DNA of 15,452 nucleotides. It comes from DATHWB01 sp041744795 (GTDB taxonomy: Bacteria > Actinomycetota > Acidimicrobiia > Spongiisociales > ZC4RG35). Positions within the stretch are counted from its first letter, which is position 1, and the number at the start of each line of letters is the position of its first letter. The stretch is from NCBI GenBank assembly GCA_041744795.1, contig JBGTKD010000053.1:1-15452 (forward strand), in the 5' to 3' direction. Position numbers and translations under genes: made by a program. The notes under the pieces are model-generated. The model was not told where the DNA came from and did no database searches. It worked only from the letters and a program-made list of their open reading frames with translations. Shown one piece after another: positions 1 through 8,848 of this stretch.

Positions 1-1630
1 GACGTTGATTATCACCGGTGTCGGGACGCTCATTCACATCTTTGCCATCGGATACATGCATGGCGACGAGCGGTTCAGCCGGTTCTTCACCTACCTCAAC
101 CTCTTCGCTGCCTCGATGCTCGCGCTCGTTCTGGCAGGGAATTTCGCCATGCTGTTCCTGGGCTGGGAGCTAGTCGGGCTCTGCTCCTACCTCCTGATCA
201 GCTTCTGGTACACGCGTCCTTCTGCTGCCGCCGCCGGCAAGAAGGCGTTCATTGTGAACCGAATCGGCGACTTCGGGTTCATGGTTGGACTGATGCTCGT
301 TTTCGTTCACTTCGGCACTTTGAGCTTCGACGGCGTTCTTGATCGCGCCGGAGAGGTGCTCACTACCGGTACCGCTACCGCAATCGGACTCCTGTTTCTG
401 GTGGGAGCAGCAGGCAAGTCAGCCCAGATTCCGCTCTATGTGTGGCTTCCGGATGCGATGGAAGGCCCGACCCCTGTGTCTGCGCTCATTCACGCCGCCA
501 CAATGGTCACGGCAGGTGTCTACCTCGTGGCTCGTTCAGCGGCCATCTTCCAGGAAGCACCCGCTGCCGGCATGGCGGTTGCCACCGTCGGGGCGCTCAC
601 TGCCCTGTGGGCGGCTTCCATCGCCATTGCCCAGACCGACATCAAAAAGGTTCTCGCCTACTCAACCGTGTCTCAGCTGGGATTCATGTTCCTGGCGGTG
701 GGACTGGGCGGGTACATCGCTGGCATCTTCCACCTCATGACCCATGCCTTCTTCAAGGCTCTGCTCTTCCTCGGTGCTGGTTCGGTCATTCACGGGATGG
801 CCGAAGAACAGGACATGGAGAAAATGGGCGGTCTCCGTAAACACATGCCTGTCACCGCCGCCACGATGGGCATAGCCACGCTCGCCATATCCGGGTTCCC
901 CCTTCTTTCGGGCTTCTGGTCGAAGGATGAGATCCTGGCAGTGGCGTTCGCGGCAGGAGGCCTCGCGTCCGCTCTATACGTGATCGGCCTCGTCACTGCC
1001 ATGTTGACCGCCTTCTACATGACCCGGCTGTGGGTCATGACGTTCCTGGGAGAATCGCGCTGGGACGAAGGCGTGCATCCTCACGAGTCGCCCAGAGTTA
1101 TGACGGCTCCCCTCGTCGTCCTGGCCGTGTTGAGCGTCGTGGCCGGCCTGATCAATACGCCTTTCCGACTGGGTCTCGAACACTTCCTCGAGCCGGCGTT
1201 CGAGGGAATCTCCCTCGCCCATCCGCCCGAAGGGATTGGCATGTTCCTACTCCTGGCCGCTGTCTCGGTTGGAGCGGGTCTGGTAGGCATCGCCATGGGA
1301 GGCTTCGTCTACACCAGGCCGCGAGAGGTCTGGGCCCAGTTCCAGACCGGCTTTGGCAAGGCGTGGGAGGCCTGGGGTGCTGGGTATCGCGTCGACGACC
1401 TCTACGGCGCGACGATCGTCACGCCTGGTCGCAAACTGTCCGAGGCGGCGGCATTCCGATTCGACCTGCCCATCATCGACGGCCTGGTCAACGGTGTGGG
1501 CCGGTTCGTTAAGGACACAGGGAATCGCAGCAGGGTTCTGCAGACCGGATATGTCCGTAACTACGGCGTGGCGTTTATCGCCGGGTTGCTGGCCGTGGTG
1601 ATTTGGTTGCTCGTGGTAGGTGGTGCCTGA
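1..1630 (+). CDS. nuoL: NADH-quinone oxidoreductase subunit L (NuoL), 5' end outside window
   Basis: This is an antiporter-like proton-pumping subunit of the membrane arm of respiratory complex I. The frame is open from base 2, and TTG at 5 is only the first possible start codon in the window. The visible protein of about 542 residues begins inside the conserved stretch TGVGTLIHIFAIGYMHGD, so roughly 90-100 N-terminal residues lie upstream. Family hallmarks include LGWELVGLCSYLLISFW (about 165-210), the lysine-bearing GKSAQIPLYVWLPDAMEGP (about 413-470), and SALIHAATMVTAGVYL after it. Many hydrophobic helices follow, then a polar stretch and a last transmembrane helix (about 1560-1625), as expected for NuoL's long lateral helix and C-terminal anchor. 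The TGA overlaps the nuoM start by one base, so the two are translated as a coupled pair. Identification is secure; only the start is missing. Confidence 0.97.
   Translation, partial: TLIITGVGTLIHIFAIGYMHGDERFSRFFTYLNLFAASMLALVLAGNFAMLFLGWELVGLCSYLLISFWYTRPSAAAAGKKAFIVNRIGDFGFMVGLMLVFVHFGTLSFDGVLDRAGEVLTTGTATAIGLLFLVGAAGKSAQIPLYVWLPDAMEGPTPVSALIHAATMVTAGVYLVARSAAIFQEAPAAGMAVATVGALTALWAASIAIAQTDIKKVLAYSTVSQLGFMFLAVGLGGYIAGIFHLMTHAFFKALLFLGAGSVIHGMAEEQDMEKMGGLRKHMPVTAATMGIATLAISGFPLLSGFWSKDEILAVAFAAGGLASALYVIGLVTAMLTAFYMTRLWVMTFLGESRWDEGVHPHESPRVMTAPLVVLAVLSVVAGLINTPFRLGLEHFLEPAFEGISLAHPPEGIGMFLLLAAVSVGAGLVGIAMGGFVYTRPREVWAQFQTGFGKAWEAWGAGYRVDDLYGATIVTPGRKLSEAAAFRFDLPIIDGLVNGVGRFVKDTGNRSRVLQTGYVRNYGVAFIAGLLAVVIWLLVVGGA
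1618..1623 (+). promoter_or_regulatory. Ribosome binding site of nuoM
   Basis: AGGTGG sits six bases before ATG 1630, inside the last codons of nuoL. It supports ATG 1630 over the in-frame TTG at 1603, which would add nine unconserved residues. Confidence 0.6.
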
Positions 1631-3165
1631 TGCTCGCCTGGCTCATTGCCGCCCCGGCACTTGCTGCCCTCGTTGTCGCGTTCCTTCCGAAGAACCGGAG
1701 GGAGCTCTACCTGCCTGTTGGCATCCTGGCGTCGTTTGTGCCGCTGGCCTTGGCGGGAGCGCTGTTTTACCAATTCAGGGCCGGAGAGGCCGCCTTCCAA
1801 TTCACCCAGCGAGTCGCCTGGTATGAGCCGTGGGGCATCGAGTGGAACATCGGGGTCGACGGAATCTCCCTCGGGATGATCTTGCTGACCACGATCCTCT
1901 TCCCCATCTCACTGGCCGCCAGCACGGCCATCAGTCTCAGAGTCAAAGAGTTCGTGGTGGCTGTGCTCGTTCTCGAAGCGGGGCTCATCGGCACGTTCCT
2001 AGCGCTGGACCTGTTCCTGTTCTTCGTGTTCTTCGAGGCGATCCTCGTACCGATGTACTTCATCATCGGAATCTGGGGTTCCGATCGTCGGATCTACGCG
2101 GCCGTGAAGTTCTTCATCTATACCGCTTTCGGCTCTGCGCTCATGCTTGCCGGAATCATCGCCCTGGCCTTCTTTCACGCCGAACAGTTCGGTAGCCCCA
2201 GCTTCGCCTTCCAGGATCTTCTCGGTCTCGAGCTGGGACAGACCCACGAGCGGATGTTGTTCGCAGCATTCGCCCTTGCCTTTGCGATCAAAGTGCCGGT
2301 GTTCCCGCTTCACACTTGGCTGCCCGACGCTCACACAGAAGCTCCCACGGCCGGCTCGGTGCTCTTGGCAGGTGTCATGCTGAAACTGGGCACCTACGGT
2401 CTGATCCGGTTCAACCTGGGCCTGTTCCCCGAGGCGTCCGTCGATGCGATTCCGATCATGGCGGTGCTGGCTGTCATCGGCATCGTGTACGGAGCGGTGG
2501 TCGCCATAGTCCAACCTGATCTCAAGAGGCTCGTGGCGTACTCGTCAGTGAGCCACCTGGGATTCATCGTCCTCGGCACGTTCGCCCTGACCTCTGCAGG
2601 ACTTCAGGGGGCGGTGATCCAGAACGTGAACCATGGTCTGACGACGGGTGCGCTCTTTCTCCTGGTCGGCATGCTTTACGAGCGACGCCACACCAAGCAG
2701 ATCGCGGACTTCGGCGGACTGTGGAAGGTGATGCCTATCTACTCGGGCATGTTCTTGTTCGCCGCCTTCGCCTCGATCGGGCTTCCCGGATTGAACGGCT
2801 TCGTAGGGGAATTTCTCATACTCATCGGAACCTACGCCACGCTCCCGGTGTTCGCGATCATCGCCGCCTCCGGTGTCGTCCTGGCGGCGATCTACCTGCT
2901 TTGGGCCTACGAGCGAGTATTCACGGGAGTGCCGGACAAGCCCGAGAATCAAGCGCTCAAGGACATGAACGGTCGGGAGATCGCCCTGATGGCACCGATC
3001 GTGGTGCTGATCCTCGTCCTTGGGCTCTACCCGCAGATCCTGATGGAGAAGACCGCCGCCTCCGCCGAAGCCGTGCTTGACCGTATCGAGGCTGTCACAG
3101 ACTTCGAAGTTCCGCCCGCTGGTCGACTCGCCGGCCTGTATGTCGCCGGGGAGACAGACCAATGA
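1630..3165 (+). CDS. nuoM: NADH-quinone oxidoreductase subunit M (NuoM)
   Basis: Second antiporter-like proton channel subunit of complex I; 511 residues, a normal length for the family (about 500). The start is ATG 1630, overlapping the nuoL stop and preceded by AGGTGG. The conserved acidic motif FFEAILVPMYFIIGIWG places the key glutamate at about residue 136, followed by the R/K-rich GSDRRIYAAVKFF. The half-channel lysine lies in AFAIKVPVFPLHTWLPDAHTE (K221), and a second one in GVMLKLGTYGLIRFN (K252). These match the positions of the essential Glu and Lys residues known in E. coli NuoM. The protein is hydrophobic throughout, with about 14 predicted helices. Its TGA overlaps the nuoN ATG in an ATGA arrangement. 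Nothing in it looks unusual. Confidence 0.98.
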   Translation: MLAWLIAAPALAALVVAFLPKNRRELYLPVGILASFVPLALAGALFYQFRAGEAAFQFTQRVAWYEPWGIEWNIGVDGISLGMILLTTILFPISLAASTAISLRVKEFVVAVLVLEAGLIGTFLALDLFLFFVFFEAILVPMYFIIGIWGSDRRIYAAVKFFIYTAFGSALMLAGIIALAFFHAEQFGSPSFAFQDLLGLELGQTHERMLFAAFALAFAIKVPVFPLHTWLPDAHTEAPTAGSVLLAGVMLKLGTYGLIRFNLGLFPEASVDAIPIMAVLAVIGIVYGAVVAIVQPDLKRLVAYSSVSHLGFIVLGTFALTSAGLQGAVIQNVNHGLTTGALFLLVGMLYERRHTKQIADFGGLWKVMPIYSGMFLFAAFASIGLPGLNGFVGEFLILIGTYATLPVFAIIAASGVVLAAIYLLWAYERVFTGVPDKPENQALKDMNGREIALMAPIVVLILVLGLYPQILMEKTAASAEAVLDRIEAVTDFEVPPAGRLAGLYVAGETDQ

Positions 3166-4661
3166 TTTTCGCCCAAGTGCCCCTCGCCACACCCGACGTG
3201 TCGTGGCTGGCTATCGCCCCCGAACTGGTGCTCAGCGTGGGTGCGGCCCTCATCCTGCTCATCGAGGTCCAATTCCTTCCACCCATCAAGAGGCTCGGAC
3301 AGATCACAGGTGGAGTGATCGCCGTAGCGTTTGCCTTCGCCGTCTGGCAATGGATGCGGGTAGACGAGTTGTTGTCTGCTCCTGGCGGCCCCGACTTCAT
3401 CGCCGGCTTCCTGCCGTTTGGTCAGATGGTGGTCCTCGACCACGGTTCAGTCCTCGCGCGTTTCGCCATGTTGGCGGTGGCCGCACTCGGCATCGCCTCC
3501 GGCTGGCAACTCTTCGAACGTCTGGGGCGGCGCGGTGCCGAAGCGCTCGCCCTGGTGATGCTCGCAACAACCGGATTCATGTTGATGGCGTCTTCAGTGC
3601 ATCTGATGATGATGTTCCTGGGCCTGGAAGTCGGCTCGATCGCGCTCTACATACTCGCCGGTATCACCCGTGAGCGGACCTCGTCTGACGAGGCTGCAAT
3701 CAAGTACTTCCTGCTCGGGTCGGTGGCGTCAGCGGTGTTCGTTTACGGGGTCGCCCTCGTCTTCGCGGCTACCGGCGAACTCAACATCCTGGGGGTGCGA
3801 GGGTTCCTGAACCAAACGATCATCACCCGACCCGCCGTGCTTCTGATTGGTCTCGCCATGCTGGTTGTGGGTCTGGCGTTCAAGATCTCGGCGGCCCCTT
3901 TCCACTCCTGGGCTCCGGACGTCTACCAAGGCGCACCCGCCGGCATCGTCGGATACATGGCGGCTGCCGCCAAGATTGGCGGCTTTGCTGCCCTGATTCG
4001 CGTGCTCCTCACGGCGTTCCCTGGGTTCCTCGAAGAGTGGGCACCGTTGGTCGCTGGCATTGCGGTGCTGTCCATGGTCGTCGGAGGGCTCTTCGCTCTC
4101 GTCCAGGACGACGTGCGGCGCTTGTTGGCCTATTCCGGTGTGACCCACGCCGGGTTCATCCTCACGGGGATTGTGGGAGGTTCGGCGGGTGCACCGGCAA
4201 TCTGGTTCTACCTCGTGGTCTACTCGCTCCAGTTGATCGGGGCATTTGCCATCGTGTCGGTGATCTCCGGTGCGACCGGCGGCCAGACCCCGATCTCGGC
4301 ATTTGCGGGACTCGCTCGACGTCAGCCGATGATGGCTGGGTCTTTCTCGATTCTGTTGTTGGGTATGGCCGGGATACCGCTGACCTCGGGCTTCGTTGCC
4401 AAGTTCGGCGTGTTTCAGACTGCATGGCAGGCAGGTTTCGAGTGGCTCGTGATAGTTGCTGTGCTGGCTTCGGTGGTGGGTTTCGCCTTCTATCTGCGCG
4501 TGATCGTCGCTATGTACATGCAGGACGCCGACGAAGCCACCGAGCCCCAGCCGATCAAGTTGAGTCGCTACGTCGTTGGTGTAACCGCCGTGGCGACGAT
4601 CGTCCTCGGTCTGCTGCCTGCGCCACTTCTTCAGCTCGTCGCCAACGCCATCCCGCTCTAG
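3162..4661 (+). CDS. nuoN: NADH-quinone oxidoreductase subunit N (NuoN)
   Basis: Third antiporter-like membrane subunit of complex I; 499 residues, a full family length. The start is ATG 3162 in a four-base ATGA overlap with nuoM, with GGGGAG about eight bases upstream. The signature MMMFLGLEVGSIALYILAG carries the conserved glutamate (E156), and K181 follows in AAIKYFLLGSVASA. The central channel lysine is in LAFKISAAPFHSWAPDVYQG (K241), and the next helix has K271 in AAAAKIGG. The helices cover nearly the whole chain. It is the last nuo gene of the operon, and the next gene begins ten bases later on the same strand. Identification rests on these motifs and the L-M-N order. Confidence 0.98.
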   Translation: MIFAQVPLATPDVSWLAIAPELVLSVGAALILLIEVQFLPPIKRLGQITGGVIAVAFAFAVWQWMRVDELLSAPGGPDFIAGFLPFGQMVVLDHGSVLARFAMLAVAALGIASGWQLFERLGRRGAEALALVMLATTGFMLMASSVHLMMMFLGLEVGSIALYILAGITRERTSSDEAAIKYFLLGSVASAVFVYGVALVFAATGELNILGVRGFLNQTIITRPAVLLIGLAMLVVGLAFKISAAPFHSWAPDVYQGAPAGIVGYMAAAAKIGGFAALIRVLLTAFPGFLEEWAPLVAGIAVLSMVVGGLFALVQDDVRRLLAYSGVTHAGFILTGIVGGSAGAPAIWFYLVVYSLQLIGAFAIVSVISGATGGQTPISAFAGLARRQPMMAGSFSILLLGMAGIPLTSGFVAKFGVFQTAWQAGFEWLVIVAVLASVVGFAFYLRVIVAMYMQDADEATEPQPIKLSRYVVGVTAVATIVLGLLPAPLLQLVANAIPL

Positions 4662-4671
4662 TGCGCTACCT

Positions 4672-5811
4672 ATGACAAGGCGGGTCGCGGCCTTCTTGCT
4701 GCTCACCGGCATCGTCGTAACGCTCATGCCCCAACCTGGGTTCGCCCAGAGGGTGCAGAGCAATGTCGTTCTCGTGAGGGCAGACGATGTTGTCGAAGAG
4801 GACCTCTACGCGGCGGGCAACACCATCGTCGTCTCCGGTGTGGTGCGAGGGGATCTGATCGCTGTTGCCTTCGACTCGATCAGGATCGATGGGGTTGTCG
4901 AAGGTGACGTGTTCGCCATCTCCACCCGGGTCGAGGTGACTGGCCGCATCGATGGTTCGCTGCGGGTGGCTGGTGGCACGGTCGTCGTGGACGGCACAGT
5001 TGGAAATGATCTGTTTGTCGGTGCCCTCACGACCCAGACGAACGCTGGATCGACCGTCGGGCGCGATGTTCTCGTGTGGGGTCGCACGGTCGAGCTCCTC
5101 GGCACCGTCGGGCGGCGGATAGAGGGCACCCAGAACCAGACTCGGATAGGTGGGACTGTGGCCAGCGGGATCGACGTGACAACCTCGTCGTTGACTCTGC
5201 TTCCCGGCTTGCGGGTCGATGGCGATGTTCGCTACATCGCCGACGATGCTGCCGTGATCGCCGACACGGTCACAATCGACGGGACTTTCGTCCGAGCCGA
5301 GGCCCTCGCGCCCAATTTGCGAGTTCGGGGCGTCCGGCTTCTCGCCCAGATAGTCGGGGCGTTGGGAGCCCTTGGATTGGGGATCGGAATCTTGTGGTCT
5401 GCGCCGAACCGGTCATTGGCGGCCGCGTCCGCCCTCGATCGCCGTCCGCTGGGATCGCTCATGTGGGGAGTGGGTCTCGTGTCTGTCCCGGCGGCGCTCT
5501 TGATTGTGACGTTCGGGATCATGGCCTTGACGCCGCTGTCCAGTAGCGGGCCACTGGTGTTGGTAATGCTGCCGACGGCGTTGGCGATCGGATCGGTAGT
5601 GCTGATCGGATTGCTCGCAGCCCCCGTGCCGCTGGGGTTGGCCATCGGTACGCGACTCCGGCCCGAATGGTCGTCGTACGGCCGGTTCGTAGTCGGGTTT
5701 CCTTTGCTCGTCGTCGCCTGGCTGTTGCCCTGGGTGGGTGGGATCCTCACTCTCTTGTTGGCGGTCGCCGGTCTCGGATCGTGGCTCGTTGCTGACGATC
5801 CGGCTGACTGA
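4672..5811 (+). CDS. Exported bactofilin-like (polymer-forming) membrane protein
   Basis: A protein of 379 residues. An N-terminal signal peptide (RR, hydrophobic core, possible cut after PGFA at about residue 25) is followed by a beta-helical stretch at about 30-215. This is built from short glycine- and valine-rich turns such as VVSGVVRGDLIAV, IDGVVEGDVFAIS, VTGRIDGSLRVAGG and VDGTVGNDLFVGA, the pattern seen in bactofilin/polymer-forming cytoskeletal domains. Four or so hydrophobic segments follow (about 223-243, 264-288, 293-327, 338-373). The signal peptide places the beta-helix outside the membrane, unlike cytoplasmic bactofilins. No catalytic motif is seen. It lies ten bases after nuoN with no clear ribosome site of its own, so it may be translated by re-initiation from the nuo transcript. 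A structural or envelope role is inferred; a link to complex I is not shown. Confidence 0.75.
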   Translation: MTRRVAAFLLLTGIVVTLMPQPGFAQRVQSNVVLVRADDVVEEDLYAAGNTIVVSGVVRGDLIAVAFDSIRIDGVVEGDVFAISTRVEVTGRIDGSLRVAGGTVVVDGTVGNDLFVGALTTQTNAGSTVGRDVLVWGRTVELLGTVGRRIEGTQNQTRIGGTVASGIDVTTSSLTLLPGLRVDGDVRYIADDAAVIADTVTIDGTFVRAEALAPNLRVRGVRLLAQIVGALGALGLGIGILWSAPNRSLAAASALDRRPLGSLMWGVGLVSVPAALLIVTFGIMALTPLSSSGPLVLVMLPTALAIGSVVLIGLLAAPVPLGLAIGTRLRPEWSSYGRFVVGFPLLVVAWLLPWVGGILTLLLAVAGLGSWLVADDPAD

Positions 5812-5827
5812 CGGGCTGGCCGACGGG

Positions 5828-7153
5828 TCAGGTCACAGCCAAGTCTGGGTGGCTCTTTAGAAAGCTTGAGACTCCCCCTGATGCGACCGTGACCGGGATA
5901 CGGCCCGCCCGTTCAACGAGGCCAGCGGCGATGGCCGCCCGGAAACCGGACTCACACATGAGCCAAACCTCATCGCTGCCTCCGGGAACGGACTCACGCA
6001 GGTCGGGTACGTACTGGTGCACTGTGCCTGCGATGTGTTCAGTCTCCCGTTCGGAAGGGTCGCGGACATCGACCACGGTGACGCCGGACTTCAAGGCGTC
6101 GGCCAACTCGTCTGATCCGGCCGTCCGACCTTTTACAAGGTCGATACCTTCCAGGTCGATCGTCGCCCCACTCACTCGATAGCCGATCCTGCCCAACTCG
6201 GTGGCCGCCCAGACGGGATCCTGTAAAGGTCCAAGGACGAGATGGACCGGTTCACCGAACGGGACCAACCAGCCAGTCCACGGCGCGAACGACGAACCCC
6301 ACTCGATACTCAGCGAACCGGCGATGTGTCCGTCCATGTACTGGTCACGTGGCCTGAGATCGACGATCCAACTGGCGGGATCGATCAGCGCGGCTGGGAC
6401 GACAGGCACAACGACAGATTCGATTGAGCCGGGATCTCGGCGGTTGATGGGCGCCATCGAGGAGTAGTAGTCGGGATAGGGGAGCAGCCCTTCGAGTTGG
6501 CCCGCCACGAAAGCGTCGGCATCCGGGTACTGCAGTACGGGATTCGAGCTGACCTCGGCGGCGACTGTTGAACCCCCGCCACCGGCGGAAGACGCAGATG
6601 TGCAGAACGAGCCCGCACCATGGGTCGGAAGCACCTCGACGTCGCCAGGTAGTTCGGCGAGGCGGTTCACAGACAAGTATTGGAGCCGGGCCAGGGAGTC
6701 TGCGAACTCGTCACCCAGAAGGTCGCTGCGGCCGGCCGAACCCACCAGCAAGCTTCCTCCGGTGAACACTGCCGAGGCCAACCCGTCGATGAGCACGAGG
6801 TACGACATGTGCTCAGGTGTGTGGCCGGGGGTATGGATCGGACGGATGGTGAGAGCGCCGCCTCCCTTCAGATCTTCGAGATGGAAGGCGGGCAGGAACG
6901 GATAAGCGGCGCCTGACCCGGCAGGCATCACAAGGTCGGCTCCGAGTGTCTTCGCCAGAGCAGGTGCGCCCGACAGGTAGTCGTTGTGGATGTGGGTGTC
7001 GAGGACATGTGTGACCGTGACCTCGAGACGCTCGACGGCGTCGCGGAATCGACGTAGGTCCCGTTGGGGGTCGACGACAATCCCTACCCCGTTGTGGGCA
7101 AGCACGTAGGACGTGTCGCCAAGGCTGGCAGTCCGGATCGCCTCAATCACCAT
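5828..7153 (-). CDS. MBL-fold protein with two C-terminal rhodanese-like domains
   Basis: A protein of 441 residues. The metallo-beta-lactamase fold occupies about 1-200, with THIHNDYLSG (H54, H56, D58), HTPGHTPEH (H107, H111) and THGAGSFC (H178). Rhodanese-like domain 1 (about 250-335) has no cysteine in its active loop and looks inactive. Domain 2 (about 355-437) keeps the loop CESGFR with C400, a candidate persulfide-carrying cysteine. The overall layout resembles persulfide dioxygenase/rhodanese fusions that handle sulfane sulfur in the cytoplasm. However, the usual HxHxDH ends in Tyr (Y59), and the TGD motif that supplies an iron ligand in ETHE1-type enzymes reads TGGS (G133), so the reaction is uncertain. 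The gene is last in the purK-purE direction, 41 bases after purE, and converges with the bactofilin-like gene across a 16-base gap. ATG 7153 fits the family N-terminus; no strong ribosome site is visible. Confidence 0.85.
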   Translation of the reverse strand: MVIEAIRTASLGDTSYVLAHNGVGIVVDPQRDLRRFRDAVERLEVTVTHVLDTHIHNDYLSGAPALAKTLGADLVMPAGSGAAYPFLPAFHLEDLKGGGALTIRPIHTPGHTPEHMSYLVLIDGLASAVFTGGSLLVGSAGRSDLLGDEFADSLARLQYLSVNRLAELPGDVEVLPTHGAGSFCTSASSAGGGGSTVAAEVSSNPVLQYPDADAFVAGQLEGLLPYPDYYSSMAPINRRDPGSIESVVVPVVPAALIDPASWIVDLRPRDQYMDGHIAGSLSIEWGSSFAPWTGWLVPFGEPVHLVLGPLQDPVWAATELGRIGYRVSGATIDLEGIDLVKGRTAGSDELADALKSGVTVVDVRDPSERETEHIAGTVHQYVPDLRESVPGGSDEVWLMCESGFRAAIAAGLVERAGRIPVTVASGGVSSFLKSHPDLAVT

Positions 7154-7194
7154 GGTTCCGAGGGTACTTTCAGAAAACCGGCTATGTCAGTGGC

Positions 7195-7692
7195 TCAGGC
7201 GGACGGTGTGGTGCGTCTTGTGATCTCGGAGTCTGCTCGGTTGGACTTCTCCTGTTGGGCGCTGCGGTAGGCGACGAGAGCCGCGGTGACCTCCGGATCG
7301 GAGACGCCGAGAATGCGGGCGGCCATGAGGGCTGCGTTGACCGCCCCGCCGATAGCCATTGTGGCGACCGGCACCCCTGCGGGCATCTGCACGATGGACA
7401 GGAGGGCGTCCATGCCGTCGAGTGCAGTCACCGCCACGGGAACACCGATCACTGGAAGGGTCGTGGTCGATGCGAGCATCCCGGGCAGGTGGGCGGCTCC
7501 GCCAGCGCCAGCGATGATTACGCCGTAGCCGTTGTCCGCGGCTGCTGTGCCGAAAGCCAGCATCGCATCTGGTGTGCGATGGGCCGATATGACCCTCGCA
7601 TCGGTTTCGATCCCCATGGCGCGCAAGGTCTCCACGGCGGGTTCCATCGTGGGGAAGTCCGAGTCGCTTCCCATGACCACTGCCACCTTCAT
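7195..7692 (-). CDS. purE: N5-carboxyaminoimidazole ribonucleotide mutase, class I PurE
   Basis: Converts N5-CAIR to CAIR in de novo purine synthesis. It is 165 residues long, typical for bacterial class I PurE, which forms octamers. Motifs seen are VVMGSDSDFPTM (residues 5-16, phosphate and substrate loop), VISAHRTPD (catalytic histidine H38), IIAGAGGAAHLPGM (59-72) and LSIVQMPAGVPVATMAIG (98-115). The last 20 or so residues are polar and not conserved. ATG 7692 overlaps the purK stop (ATGA) and has a strong ribosome site six bases upstream within purK, so PurK and PurE are made together. This fits their consecutive reactions and unstable intermediate. Confidence 0.97.
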   Translation of the reverse strand: MKVAVVMGSDSDFPTMEPAVETLRAMGIETDARVISAHRTPDAMLAFGTAAADNGYGVIIAGAGGAAHLPGMLASTTTLPVIGVPVAVTALDGMDALLSIVQMPAGVPVATMAIGGAVNAALMAARILGVSDPEVTAALVAYRSAQQEKSNRADSEITRRTTPSA

Positions 7693-8816
7693 CGCGGGAC
7701 CTCCTGGCCTCCTATCGCGTGCACCGCTCGCCGCACACGATCAACGGCGCGGTCGTGGTCATCATCGCAGACCGTGACATGGCCGAGCTTGCGGTCGACT
7801 CTGGGTGACTTTCCGTAGAGGTGGACCCGGGCGCCGGAGTCGAGCGTCAAGACCGCGCCGAGGTTGTTCCGGGGATCGGTGGACGCATCGCGGCCGATCA
7901 CATTGCCGGTCACCGCGTACTCGGTGGTGGCGGCCGGATCGCCTAGGGCTAACCCTGACACCGCTCTCAGATGGTTCTCGAACTGCGAGGTGCGGTTGGC
8001 GTCGAGAGTGTGATGCCCGGAGTTGTGCGGTCGAGATGCCAATTCGTTGATGAGCAACCCGCCGTGCGTCAGGAACATCTCGACTGCCAGCACGCCGACC
8101 GTGTCCAGAGCCTCGGCTGCGGTGCGTGCCATGGTGACGGCTGAGTCGACCAGCGCCTGTGGATGCTGGGCAGGTGCGTCGACCCGACGACACTGGCCGT
8201 CTACCTGAATCGTGGTCACAGGCTCGTACGCCACTGTCTCACCCGTTGCTCCTCTCACGATTAGGACGGCCATTTCGGCCAAAAGGTCGAGGTGGGGTTC
8301 CATCAGCACCTCGCGGCCCGAGGCTCCCTCTACCACGCGGGCCGCCACGGCTGGGTCATCGACGAAGAAGGTTCCCCGTCCGTCGTATCCGCCATGGGCG
8401 ATCTTGAGCACCTGTGGTCCGTCCTCTGTGACGATCTGAGCCGCCTCGGCTGGATCTGTGACCGAGCGGAAGGAAGGGACCGGGAGGCCCGCCCCGATGA
8501 GCGCTTCCCGCATGCGGCGCTTGTGGGCCACGGTGGCGAAGGCCTCAGCACGTGGTCGCAGTGTGTGGCCGGCTGCCTCTAGAGAAGCCAGAGTTGGGAG
8601 GTCCACGACCTCGTGGTCGAATGTGAGTACGTCAGCCTCGGCGGCGAACCGTCGCAGGTCATCGGCTGACCTCGCGGATCCGATCGAGAAATGTGGGCTG
8701 ACCTGTGCCACCGGGTCGTCAGGGTTCTCAACGAGGAAGCGGAGCTCGATCCCCAGCGGGATGGACTCTTCGTACATCATTCGAGCGAGTTGACCCCCGC
8801 CTACGACCCCGATCAT
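7689..8816 (-). CDS. purK: N5-carboxyaminoimidazole ribonucleotide synthase (PurK), ATP-grasp
   Basis: Carboxylates AIR with bicarbonate and ATP to give N5-CAIR, the substrate of PurE. It is 375 residues long, a normal family length. The N-terminus IGVVGGGQLARMM (2-14) is the glycine-rich PurK signature. The ATP-grasp domain starts near HKRRMREALIGAGLPVPSF (about 98-116) and includes VLKIAHGGYDGRGTFFV. The metal and substrate region LINELASRPHNSGHHTLD with SQFENHLRAVSGLALGDP is clearly PurK. ATG 8816 starts directly at the signature; no strong Shine-Dalgarno sequence is seen upstream. The 75-base leader between it and the preceding gene contains competing hairpins that could regulate purK and purE. 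Confidence 0.97.
   Translation of the reverse strand: MIGVVGGGQLARMMYEESIPLGIELRFLVENPDDPVAQVSPHFSIGSARSADDLRRFAAEADVLTFDHEVVDLPTLASLEAAGHTLRPRAEAFATVAHKRRMREALIGAGLPVPSFRSVTDPAEAAQIVTEDGPQVLKIAHGGYDGRGTFFVDDPAVAARVVEGASGREVLMEPHLDLLAEMAVLIVRGATGETVAYEPVTTIQVDGQCRRVDAPAQHPQALVDSAVTMARTAAEALDTVGVLAVEMFLTHGGLLINELASRPHNSGHHTLDANRTSQFENHLRAVSGLALGDPAATTEYAVTGNVIGRDASTDPRNNLGAVLTLDSGARVHLYGKSPRVDRKLGHVTVCDDDHDRAVDRVRRAVHAIGGQEVPR
7699..7705 (-). promoter_or_regulatory. Ribosome binding site of purE
   Basis: On the minus strand AGGAGGT lies six bases before the purE ATG at 7692, inside the 3' end of purK. It fixes the start and shows that purE has its own strong initiation site as well as the ATGA overlap. 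Confidence 0.8.
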
Positions 8817-8848
8817 TCACCGGAGGGTAGGAGCAGCCACCAAAACCG

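Noticed and set aside
1999..3192. Long minus-strand frames opposite nuoM
   Set aside because: Their products are charged and low in complexity, with no motifs; nuoM on the plus strand explains the sequence.
3729..4763. A 344-codon minus-strand frame across nuoN
   Set aside because: Shadow of nuoN. The product is rich in His, Arg, Glu and Gly with no hydrophobic core, the usual look of antisense to a membrane protein gene.
5812..5827. Terminator between the convergent bactofilin-like and MBL genes
   Set aside because: The gap is only 16 bases, and I found no convincing stem with a T-run; weak GC-rich pairings only.
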